Positions 1 through 6,317 of a DNA stretch of 18,272 nucleotides are shown piece after piece (positions within the stretch are counted from its first letter, which is position 1; each line of letters starts with the position of its first letter). The stretch spans positions 1 through 18,272 of the forward strand of contig CAINUM010000101.1 of the NCBI GenBank assembly GCA_903853785.1, in the 5' to 3' direction. Source of the stretch: Candidatus Magasanikiibacteriota bacterium (lineage in GTDB: Bacteria; Patescibacteriota; Patescibacteriia; Magasanikbacterales; GWA2-37-8). The position numbers were made by a program, and so were the translations under genes. The notes under the pieces were generated by a model, which made no database searches, was not told the DNA's origin, and saw nothing but the letters and a program-made list of their open reading frames with translations.

Positions 1-2
1 AT

Positions 3-56
3 AATTTAACTAGTGGGTTGTTGGCTTGGCGCAAAGAGGGTTATTCTTTAGTTTGA
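3..56 (+). CDS. C-terminal tail of a rhodanese-like domain protein (partial)
   Basis: Reading frame 3 from the window edge gives 17 residues ending at a TGA stop: NLTSGLLAWRKEGYSLV. The pattern (Gly-Leu-Leu-Ala-Trp, charged residues, Gly-Tyr, hydrophobic end) matches the last helix of rhodanese/sulfurtransferase domains, which usually end in GG-x-x-x-W-x-x-x-G-x-P-V. The active-site cysteine loop lies outside the window, so activity cannot be judged. The gene runs rightward and converges on the leftward dehydrogenase; the hairpin at 80-108 could end both. The assignment rests on a very short piece and may be chance. Confidence 0.45.
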   Translation, partial: NLTSGLLAWRKEGYSLV

Positions 57-75
57 GTGGCATCACAATTTTTTA

Positions 76-108
76 AAACAAAACAACGGCTTATTGGGCC
101 GTTGTTTT
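76..108 (-). terminator. Intrinsic terminator of the kinase-dehydrogenase operon, probably bidirectional
   Basis: An 11-bp perfect stem (80-90 with 98-108, AAAACAACGGC pairing with GCCGTTGTTTT) with a 7-nt loop begins 14 nt beyond the leftward dehydrogenase stop codon. Read on the minus strand it is followed by a U-rich tract (TTGTTTTGTTTT including the end of the stem). The 3' arm is also U-rich on the plus strand, so it may also stop transcription of the rhodanese-like gene coming from the left. Confidence 0.8.
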
Positions 109-121
109 ATCTGGTAATACT

Positions 122-1090
122 TTATTTATGTAATGAGTGTACTGGTGTTTTGCCACTTAATGTTTCAATGATATTTTGCGCGGCAATTTCAGACATTTTT
201 CTTCTTGTTTCAATTGTGGCCGATGCAATGTGGGGTGTTAAAATAATATTACTTAATTTAGCCAAGCCAGGGGAGAGTTTAGGTTCAAATTCATAAACAT
301 CAATCGCAGCTCCTGCAATTTGTTTTTTCTTTAACGCGGCAACCAAAGCCTTTTCATCAATGACGGGACCGCGGGAAGTATTAATTAAATATGCAGACTT
401 TTTCATTAAAGCCAATTCTTTTTTACCAATCAAATGACGAGTGGATGGCATTAATGGGACGTGTAGAGTTACAAAATCTGATTGTTTTAACAAATCAGAA
501 GTTTCCATAAACTTTCCGCCAAATTTTGCTTCAAATTCTGGATTTCTCACTACATCATGATAAACAATTTTTAATCCAAAGCACAACGCGCGCGCAGCAA
601 CAGCAAATCCAATTCTTCCTAGACCAATAATTCCAAGTGTCTTATCGTGAACATCTTCACCAATAAATAAAAATGGTTTCCAGCCTTTATATTTGTTGGC
701 ACGAGTAAATTTATCTGCTTCAACAATACGTCGCGCAGAAGCCAATAGTAAGCCCATAGCGTGTTCTGCAACAGCTTCAGTTGATCCTTGTGGGGTGTTG
801 GTAGCCATTATGCCACGCTTTTTTGCCGCTTCAAGATCAAGATTGTCAAAACCAACGGCAAAGTTAGCTACAATTTTTAAATTTTTCCCAGCAGCGTCCA
901 TAATTTCACCATCAATTTTATCTGTCAAAAGACAAAGTAGAGCATCAATACCCTTTACATTTTTTAACAATTCTTTTCTGGTCAAAACCCGATCTAATGG
1001 ATTTATCTTAACGTCATATCCTTGGTCTTTCAACATTTTAATACCATTATCACAAATCATTCTTGTGACGTAAACTTTTGGTTTGGCCAT
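122..1090 (-). CDS. D-isomer 2-hydroxyacid dehydrogenase (glyoxylate/hydroxypyruvate reductase-like)
   Basis: A 322-residue cytosolic NAD(P)-dependent dehydrogenase that would reduce a 2-keto acid such as glyoxylate or hydroxypyruvate to the D-2-hydroxy acid. The Rossmann loop GLGRIG is at residues 156-161, and Asp179 ends the second beta strand, which favours NADH over NADPH. The family catalytic triad is present: Arg240 in NTSRGP, Glu269 in YEFEP and His287 in TPHIAS. Length is normal for the family (about 310-330). It starts at ATG 11 nt after the kinase stop codon, so the two are one operon, and the kinase could act on the glycerate-like product or an unrelated sugar. No Shine-Dalgarno is visible. 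Family assignment is firm (PF00389/PF02826); the exact substrate is inferred from overall similarity to GyaR/GRHPR proteins. Confidence 0.93.
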   Translation of the reverse strand: MAKPKVYVTRMICDNGIKMLKDQGYDVKINPLDRVLTRKELLKNVKGIDALLCLLTDKIDGEIMDAAGKNLKIVANFAVGFDNLDLEAAKKRGIMATNTPQGSTEAVAEHAMGLLLASARRIVEADKFTRANKYKGWKPFLFIGEDVHDKTLGIIGLGRIGFAVAARALCFGLKIVYHDVVRNPEFEAKFGGKFMETSDLLKQSDFVTLHVPLMPSTRHLIGKKELALMKKSAYLINTSRGPVIDEKALVAALKKKQIAGAAIDVYEFEPKLSPGLAKLSNIILTPHIASATIETRRKMSEIAAQNIIETLSGKTPVHSLHK

Positions 1091-1101
1091 ATAATATATT
1101 A

Positions 1102-2067
1102 TTAAATTATTTTTACCTGTGGTTCAGGGTTATTTTTTAAAAATTTTAAAATTCCTTTTTCATTCAACAAACCAGCCTGTGCGCCAATTTTTTCAACTAC
1201 TGATCCTGCATTTGCCGCACCCCATCGTAATGAATCTTTAATACACGCACCATTAATCAGCGCTGATAAAAATCCACTAGCAAAGGCATCACCGGCGCCA
1301 GTTTTCTCTAACACCTTCACATCAAAAATACCTTGGAAATAAAAATTATTGCCGTCAAAACAATAAGCACCTTTTGACCCGTCAGTAACTACTACGATAT
1401 TTGGTCCAAGTTGCATTAATTTGCGCAACATAAATTTAATATCTTCAGCTTTACCCAACAATTGCCAGACCTCTTCTTTGTTTAAAAACAACACATCTGT
1501 CACTTTCAACAATGGTTTTAAGCTATCTAAACCTTCACGCAATTCATTAGCCCCAGGATTAAAAGCCAATTTTATTTTTTCAGTTTTTACTTTATTAATT
1601 ATTTGTCGATGCATCATTTTGTGACCATCTGATAGTGATGCCAAAAAAACCCACTTTGTTTTACAAGGAGGCATTTTATATTTACGCGGCGCTTGATATG
1701 TTAAAATAGTACGTTCGCCTTTAAAACTAATTACTGAAGAGAAATCAGTGCGTGTAGTTTTGTCTATTTTTACTAAAACAGGGGAGACTTTCTCTTTTTT
1801 AAAAACATCTATACTTTGCTTTCCAGCCGCATCATTTCCTAGCACAGTATAAATGGCAGACCTTAATCCCAAACGGGAGGCTCCCACAGCACAATTTGGT
1901 GCTGTGCCAACCCCAGGGACATCCACTACTTTTTCTACTGGAATTTTATCAGAGTAGTTTACGCATAATTGACACGCCTGAGTATTTATTTGACAGTTGA
2001 CAGTTGCTTCATGCAACATCAAAAATACATCCAGGGCCGTATCACCAACCGCTACTAAATCGTACAT
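1102..2067 (-). CDS. PfkB-family carbohydrate/nucleoside kinase (ribokinase-like)
   Basis: A 321-residue ATP-dependent kinase of the ribokinase/PfkB superfamily. The N-terminal substrate-binding strand reads VAVGDTALDVF (residues 5-15), the first signature region is GTAPNCAVGASRLGL (54-68), and the C-terminal signature is KTGAGDAFASGF (255-266). Within the latter GAGD (257-260) forms the anion hole and Asp260 is the expected catalytic base. Length fits the family (about 300-330). It is the first gene of a leftward operon with the dehydrogenase, driven by the promoter at 2115-2144. The substrate cannot be read from sequence: ribose, fructose, adenosine and other small sugars are all possible. 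No Shine-Dalgarno sequence precedes the ATG. Confidence 0.92.
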   Translation of the reverse strand: MYDLVAVGDTALDVFLMLHEATVNCQINTQACQLCVNYSDKIPVEKVVDVPGVGTAPNCAVGASRLGLRSAIYTVLGNDAAGKQSIDVFKKEKVSPVLVKIDKTTRTDFSSVISFKGERTILTYQAPRKYKMPPCKTKWVFLASLSDGHKMMHRQIINKVKTEKIKLAFNPGANELREGLDSLKPLLKVTDVLFLNKEEVWQLLGKAEDIKFMLRKLMQLGPNIVVVTDGSKGAYCFDGNNFYFQGIFDVKVLEKTGAGDAFASGFLSALINGACIKDSLRWGAANAGSVVEKIGAQAGLLNEKGILKFLKNNPEPQVKII

Positions 2068-2114
2068 AAGAGCATGAATATAAATATTAAATCTGTAGTT
2101 AGTATATCAAATAT

Positions 2115-2144
2115 ATTATCCAAATGCGAGTATTTGTTTGTCAA
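2115..2144 (-). promoter_or_regulatory. Promoter of the kinase-dehydrogenase operon
   Basis: On the minus strand TTGACA (2139-2144) and GATAAT (2115-2120) are separated by 18 nt, giving a start about 40 nt before the kinase ATG. The -35 box overlaps the -35 box of the divergent rightward promoter. Confidence 0.7.
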
Positions 2145-2166
2145 AACGACAAAATTATGATATAAT
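2138..2166 (+). promoter_or_regulatory. Promoter of the 68-residue basic protein gene
   Basis: TTGTCA (2138-2143), 17-nt spacer, TATAAT (2161-2166). The predicted leader is about 30 nt. The -35 box sits in the inverted repeat TTTGTC-AAAAC-GACAAA (2137-2153) and overlaps the leftward -35 box, so the two promoters probably compete or share an operator. Confidence 0.75.
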
Positions 2167-2204
2167 TAGCAAAATTATCAAAAATCAAGTCTAAATTTAT
2201 ATAT

Positions 2205-2411
2205 ATGGCATGGTATAAAAAACAACTAGAAGCTAAATTAAAAGAATTAGACAAAAAGAAGCCGAAATCAAAATCAAAAAAAGAGGATGTAAAAAAAGCC
2301 ACTAACCATCGTTTCGACCCAAGCAAACTCAAAGGTGGTAAAAATCCATTTAAAAACCCAGTTGCAGACATGAATCGTAACCGCAAAAAGACTGATTTGC
2401 CTTCAGCGTAA
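2205..2411 (+). CDS. Short lysine-rich protein of unknown function
   Basis: A 68-residue very basic protein (MAWYKKQLEAKLKELDKKK at the start, then KPKSKSKKEDVKK). The first 20 residues could form a short amphipathic helix; the rest is low complexity and probably disordered until it meets a partner. No catalytic motif, cysteine, signal peptide or membrane segment is seen. The composition would suit a nucleic-acid-binding or ribosome-associated protein, but that is only inference from charge. It has its own consensus promoter at 2138-2166 and no clear terminator before the next promoter at 2442. No family is recognised. Confidence 0.75.
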   Translation: MAWYKKQLEAKLKELDKKKPKSKSKKEDVKKATNHRFDPSKLKGGKNPFKNPVADMNRNRKKTDLPSA

Positions 2412-2441
2412 GCTTTTTTGGCTAAATTTAGAGGTTACCCA

Positions 2442-2470
2442 TTGACTTTTTCGCTTTTTTGTGCTATACT
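2442..2470 (+). promoter_or_regulatory. Strong extended -10 promoter of the zinc-ribbon/RGG gene
   Basis: TTGACT (2442-2447), 17-nt spacer, TATACT (2465-2470), with TGTGC immediately before the -10 (TRTGn extended -10). The predicted leader is about 34 nt. The 30-nt block 2441-2470 matches the cold-shock gene promoter at 24 of 30 positions. Confidence 0.85.
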
Positions 2471-2510
2471 GGTTTTTCTCTTACAATTTTATTAATATAA
2501 ACCTAAAAAT

Positions 2511-3101
2511 ATGGGAGATTTTAACAAATACGATAAGGGTCGCGGTGGTCGTGATTCAGGTGGTGGACGCAGTTTTGGCGGTGGTGAACGCAAGTTCGGC
2601 GGTCGTCCAAGTTTTGGTGGTGGTCGCTCTAGTGGTGGCTTTGGTGGTGGACGTCCAAGTGATGGTCCAAGAGAAATGTTCCCAGCAACTTGTGGCACAT
2701 GTGGCCAAGCTTGTGAAGTTCCTTTCAAACCAACTGGTATGCACCCAGTATTCTGCAGAAATTGTTTCAAAGCCCAAGGTGGTGATAATGCAAGATCTAC
2801 AGGTGCTCCTCGTTTTGCTCCTAAACCATTTGCAGATCGCAGTATTGGACGAAATTTTGGTGGTAACACCGGAAGTGCTCCAAGTGTAGCTCCTGTAAGT
2901 GCAATCTCAAAATCAGCTTTTGATGCTTTGAGTGCTAAAGTTGACCGTATATTGGACATCTTAATCGCTGCTCAAGACGATTACGAAGCTCCAGTAGAAG
3001 CAAAAAAAGAAATGTCAAAAGTTTTTGCTTCAGAAGTAAAAATTGACAAAAAAGTTACAAATAAAGCTGCTCCTAAAAAGGCAAAAGGTAAAAAGAAATA
3101 A
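2511..3101 (+). CDS. CxxC-x17-CxxC zinc-ribbon protein with RGG-rich N-terminus
   Basis: A 196-residue protein in three parts. Residues 1-52 are Gly/Arg-rich with RGG/FGGG repeats like RNA-binding RGG boxes. Residues about 58-86 hold a zinc ribbon: CGTC, exactly 17 residues, then CRNC, with an additional Cys in the loop (GQACEVPF). Residues 130-155 form a predicted helix (SAFDALSAKVDRILDILIAA), and the last 35 residues are Lys/Ala-rich. The metal site matches TIGR04272 (CxxC-x17-CxxC domain), known mostly from candidate-phylum genomes. A nucleic-acid-binding role is inferred from the RGG and Lys-rich tails; the function is not established. It is a single-gene unit with a strong promoter and a classical terminator, and its GGT/CGT-rich codons suggest high expression. 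Confidence 0.88.
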   Translation: MGDFNKYDKGRGGRDSGGGRSFGGGERKFGGRPSFGGGRSSGGFGGGRPSDGPREMFPATCGTCGQACEVPFKPTGMHPVFCRNCFKAQGGDNARSTGAPRFAPKPFADRSIGRNFGGNTGSAPSVAPVSAISKSAFDALSAKVDRILDILIAAQDDYEAPVEAKKEMSKVFASEVKIDKKVTNKAAPKKAKGKKK

Positions 3102-3111
3102 TTATATATTC

Positions 3112-3143
3112 AAACAGCGACTCAATTGGGTCGCTGTTTTTTT
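3112..3143 (+). terminator. Intrinsic terminator of the zinc-ribbon gene
   Basis: Stem AAACAGCGAC (3112-3121) pairs with GTCGCTGTTT (3130-3139) around an 8-nt loop, followed by a run of T to 3143. It lies 10 nt after the stop codon. Confidence 0.9.
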
Positions 3144-3178
3144 ATGAAAAGATACTAATTGTCAATGATGAGCTAAAT

Positions 3179-3766
3179 ATGGTAAACTATATCCAATATT
3201 TTCTTAATGTGCCTTTTTTTAGAATATTTCTTATCGCCATCGCTCTGTCGTTTGATGCTATGGCTGTAGCAGCTGCCAATGGAGCTCACCATCACAGAAT
3301 GTCAATTATAAAAGCACTGCGAATCGCTTTATTTTTTGGTTTATTTCAGTTTTTAATGCCTCTTGTTGGTTGGGTATTGGGCACCGGACTAGAACAAATT
3401 ATCTCTAAATATGATCATTGGGTGGCTTTTATATTATTATTTATTTTAGGATTGAAAATGATAATTGAAGCATTAAAACCTGTTGACGAGAAGAAGATCG
3501 ACATCCACAACTATAAAATCCTCTTTTTACTATCAGTTGCCACAAGTATTGATGCGCTCATAGTTGGTATGACCTTCGCGCTATTACCGGTTAATATTTG
3601 GTTGTCTGCTCTAATAATCGGGACTACTACGTTTATTCTTTCATTTTTATCAATTTATGTCGGTAAAAAATGCGGGGAATGCTGGGGTAAAAAGGCAGAG
3701 GTTTTTGGCGGATTTATACTAATTTTAATAGGTTTTGAAATCTTAACAACCCATTTGCTGTCTTAA
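3179..3766 (+). CDS. mntP: MntP-family manganese efflux pump
   Basis: A 195-residue polytopic inner-membrane protein with about six membrane segments, the usual MntP length (about 190). Family marks are the first repeat IALSFDAMAVAAANG (21-35) with membrane Asp26, the FQFLMPLVGW segment (56-65), DHWVAFILL (79-87) and the second repeat ATSIDALIVG (121-130) with Asp125. These acidic residues in two pseudo-symmetric halves are the expected Mn(II) site (PF02659). It opens a rightward series of metal/membrane genes; the next gene begins 10 nt after its stop. Only 35 nt separate it from the upstream terminator and only a weak -10 (GATACT, 3151-3156) is visible, with no room for a yybP-ykoY riboswitch. 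Family assignment is firm; the metal is inferred from the family. Confidence 0.93.
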   Translation: MVNYIQYFLNVPFFRIFLIAIALSFDAMAVAAANGAHHHRMSIIKALRIALFFGLFQFLMPLVGWVLGTGLEQIISKYDHWVAFILLFILGLKMIIEALKPVDEKKIDIHNYKILFLLSVATSIDALIVGMTFALLPVNIWLSALIIGTTTFILSFLSIYVGKKCGECWGKKAEVFGGFILILIGFEILTTHLLS

Positions 3767-3776
3767 TTTCAATTTT

Positions 3777-4895
3777 ATGATAAAAAAAATCTTATTCTTA
3801 TTCACGCTATTGTTGTTGCCTTCTTTAGTTTCTGCTCAAACGCCAGAGAAAAATAATAGCGTAAATGACCAAGTTTTTAAGGCGCAGGTTATAAGTATTT
3901 TGGAAGAAAGAATTATAAACAGAGAAGACGGATCAAAAGCCATTCAACAAAATCTTTTATTACGTGGCTTAGAAAAAGAATGGACCAACAAAGAAATCGA
4001 ACATCGTGGTATATCAGATATTGATATGGCGAGTGCAAATACGTATAAGGCGGGGGATAAAGTAATTATCAACGAATTAATAAATGTTGACGGATCCACC
4101 GACTATTTTATAATAGACTTTGTTCGAAGTAGTTTTCTTTATTGGTTGGCACTAATTTTTGCTGCCACTATTATTATCATTGGAAAAATGAAGGGTGTAA
4201 AATCTCTTATTAGTTTAATATTGAGCTTTTTTATAATTATCAAATTTATTATTCCAAACATAATAAACGGTCACAGCCCATTGGTGATTGGCGTGATTGG
4301 TTCTTTAATAATTTTGGGAATAATGATTTATATTACGGATGGTTGGAACATAAAATCACATATTTCCGTGGTAAGTGTATTTTTTTCGTTGCTTGCTACC
4401 TTTATTTTATCTTGGATTTTTACGGGATTAACCCGCTTAACAGGCATGGTTCAAGAGGAATCTGTATATCTGCTTGGCCTAAACAACGGATCGGTTGATT
4501 TCAAAGGGCTGTTGTTAGCAGGCATCCTTATTGGAACAATAGGTGTACTCGATGATGTCATCGTCGGACAAGTTGAATTGGTTGGGCAAATTAGAAAAGC
4601 AAATCCACAGCTTACGAATAAACAGGTATACAAGTCTGCATTTGAAGTAGGTAATACTCATCTGGGAGCAATCGTGAACACTTTATTTTTAACCTATGCC
4701 GGAGCAAGTCTTCCTCTGCTGCTTCTTTTTTATTTCAACCCAACTGGAACGGCCTCTTTCGCTCAAGTTATTAATAATGAAATGATCGCGACTGAAATTG
4801 TCCGCACACTAGTTGGAAGTATTGGTGTCGCCCTATCAATTCCTATTTCCACTTATTTGGCTACAATTTGGCTAAAAGACAAGAAACTGATATAA
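3777..4895 (+). CDS. YibE/F-like membrane protein
   Basis: A 372-residue protein with a signal peptide (1-20, cleavage after LVSA), an extracytoplasmic beta-rich domain (about 21-115) and roughly seven to eight hydrophobic segments from 122 to 366. The YibE/F family (PF07907) is recognised by TIGVLDDVIVGQ (254-265), VGNTHLGAIVNTL (291-303) and the late EIVRTLVGSIG segment (340-350). No biochemical role is established for the family; some Gram-positive members are annotated as membrane proteins linked to transport. The acidic pair Asp259-Asp260 inside a membrane segment would suit cation movement, but that is inference. It lies between two manganese-exporter-type genes, with gaps of 10 and 44 nt, so it probably shares their transcript. 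Confidence 0.88.
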   Translation: MIKKILFLFTLLLLPSLVSAQTPEKNNSVNDQVFKAQVISILEERIINREDGSKAIQQNLLLRGLEKEWTNKEIEHRGISDIDMASANTYKAGDKVIINELINVDGSTDYFIIDFVRSSFLYWLALIFAATIIIIGKMKGVKSLISLILSFFIIIKFIIPNIINGHSPLVIGVIGSLIILGIMIYITDGWNIKSHISVVSVFFSLLATFILSWIFTGLTRLTGMVQEESVYLLGLNNGSVDFKGLLLAGILIGTIGVLDDVIVGQVELVGQIRKANPQLTNKQVYKSAFEVGNTHLGAIVNTLFLTYAGASLPLLLLFYFNPTGTASFAQVINNEMIATEIVRTLVGSIGVALSIPISTYLATIWLKDKKLI

Positions 4896-4939
4896 TAATT
4901 CAATTGATTCTTGTTAATCATTAACTGAAACTACACACT

Positions 4940-5860
4940 ATGGAAACTCAAAATTTTTTATTTATCCTATTTGGAGTGGTTATAGTTGCTTTTTTGATTG
5001 CTGATTTAGGATTTTTCAACAAGACAAACCATCGGATTGAACCGAAGTCAGCCCTAATTCAATCTTTGTTTTGGATAACAATATCCATTGCTTTTAGTTT
5101 TTTAATATATATATTTCTAGACAAAGACCTTGCGGCCGAATTTTTAAGTGCCTATGTTACGGAAAAAATGCTTTCGGTCGACAATCTGTTTGTTATCATG
5201 TTGATTTTTAGTTATTTCAAATTAGAAGAAAAATACCATCACCGTGTTTTATTTTGGGGAATATTAGGAGCAATTGTATTTAGAGCCTTATTTATTACGG
5301 CTGGTGCTTATATTATAGGTCAAATTCATTGGGTGTTGTATATTTTTGGTGCTTTGTTGGTATATACAGGAATTAAACTGCTTCAAGATAAAAAAGAGGA
5401 GCATATCGATTTTAAACATAATCAAATAATTCGATTAGCACATAAATTTTTGCCATTCACTGCCAGTCACCATAACGGCAAATTTTTCTTTAAGGAGAAC
5501 GGTAAATTTTATTTTACATCGTTATTTTTAGTAATTTTGTTGATCGAAGGTACCGATATTATTTTCGCCGTCGATTCTATTCCGGCTGTATTTTCAATCT
5601 CTCAAAATATATTCATCGTATTTACTTCCAACATATTTGCCATCATGGGTCTACGATCACTGTTCTTTTTAGTTGAAAGTGTTTTACACCGATTTCATCA
5701 TTTACAAAAAGGTTTATCTTTTATTTTAGTATTTATAGGCGCAAAAATGCTTTCAGGTATTTTTGGTTTACACCTATCATCAATTACTTCTTTTGGAATT
5801 ATCATTTTTGCTCTTGCAACATCAATGATATTATCGGTAATATTTCCAAAGAAAATTTAA
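4940..5860 (+). CDS. TerC/Alx-family integral membrane protein (probable Mn(II) exporter)
   Basis: A 306-residue polytopic membrane protein with about nine membrane segments (PF03741). The two acidic family repeats are EKMLSVDNLFV (75-85) and TDIIFAVDSIPAVF (205-218), with SNIFAIMGLRSLFF (230-243) between the last helices. The length matches the Alx/YgjT branch of TerC. Several TerC proteins, such as E. coli Alx and Bacillus MeeF/MeeY, export manganese; this role is known for the family and inferred here. A His-rich cytoplasmic loop (HIDFKH, ASHHNG; residues 155-179) joins the two halves and could bind metal. It sits third in the metal cassette, 9 nt before the next gene. The 44-nt gap upstream holds no riboswitch-sized structure. 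Confidence 0.93.
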   Translation: METQNFLFILFGVVIVAFLIADLGFFNKTNHRIEPKSALIQSLFWITISIAFSFLIYIFLDKDLAAEFLSAYVTEKMLSVDNLFVIMLIFSYFKLEEKYHHRVLFWGILGAIVFRALFITAGAYIIGQIHWVLYIFGALLVYTGIKLLQDKKEEHIDFKHNQIIRLAHKFLPFTASHHNGKFFFKENGKFYFTSLFLVILLIEGTDIIFAVDSIPAVFSISQNIFIVFTSNIFAIMGLRSLFFLVESVLHRFHHLQKGLSFILVFIGAKMLSGIFGLHLSSITSFGIIIFALATSMILSVIFPKKI

Positions 5861-5869
5861 CAATTCCAT

Positions 5870-6307
5870 ATGTTATTCAAAATACTATATAATTTAGGAG
5901 ATAAACTGGAAGATAAAGTGCGCGGAAAACTTAGTCGATATCCAATAATTTATGCATTTATTGGGGGATCGGGCGTAATTATTTTTTGGCGAGGTGTTTG
6001 GAGATTGATGGATTATATTGTGGAATACATAATCACCAAAGGACAACCATTTGGTGTAGTCTGGTGGGATGGGCTTTCATCAATAGCTTTTGGTACGACT
6101 CTTCTGTTGTTGGTTGGATTATTCGTATCAAGCTTTATTGGTAATGAGATAATAATTTCAGGTATCAAAGGAGAAAAAAGAATTTCAGAAAAAACTGAAA
6201 CTGAAATTAAAGAAGATATATTGTTGGATGTAAAAATGCATAATGAGTTACGAGAAATAAGTAAAAGTTTAGGGTCAATACAGAAATGTATTGAAAAGAA
6301 TAAATAA
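5870..6307 (+). CDS. Small two-helix membrane protein of unknown function
   Basis: A 145-residue protein with a short basic N-terminus, one membrane helix around residues 25-44 (YAFIGGSGVIIFWRGVWR), a linker with Trp-Trp-Asp (65-67), a second helix around 69-92 (LLLLVGLFVSSFIGNEI), and a charged, probably cytoplasmic helical tail (100-145, rich in Glu and Lys, with KTETEIKEDI). I recall similar small membrane proteins with an FWRGVW segment and a FIGN-x-IIISG segment in other bacteria, but no function for them. It lies between the TerC and MgtC-like genes with 9- and 10-nt gaps. It may be an accessory subunit of one of these transporters, which is inference from position only. Confidence 0.8.
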   Translation: MLFKILYNLGDKLEDKVRGKLSRYPIIYAFIGGSGVIIFWRGVWRLMDYIVEYIITKGQPFGVVWWDGLSSIAFGTTLLLLVGLFVSSFIGNEIIISGIKGEKRISEKTETEIKEDILLDVKMHNELREISKSLGSIQKCIEKNK

Positions 6308-6317
6308 TTTATAATAT

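Noticed and set aside
2571..2660. Tandem DNA repeats or a CRISPR-like array in the GGTGGT-rich stretch
   Set aside because: The repeat is short and irregular and follows the codon frame of an RGG/FGGG protein region; no spacers.
2492..2959. Long open frames antisense to and overlapping the Gly-rich zinc-ribbon gene
   Set aside because: They result from GGT-rich repeats read in other frames (poly-Pro or poly-Val/Thr products), and the zinc-ribbon frame has a promoter, a known domain and a terminator.
4896..4939. A possible terminator between the YibE/F and TerC genes (TGATT with AATCA)
   Set aside because: The stem is 5 weak base pairs and no T-run follows, so cotranscription is more likely.
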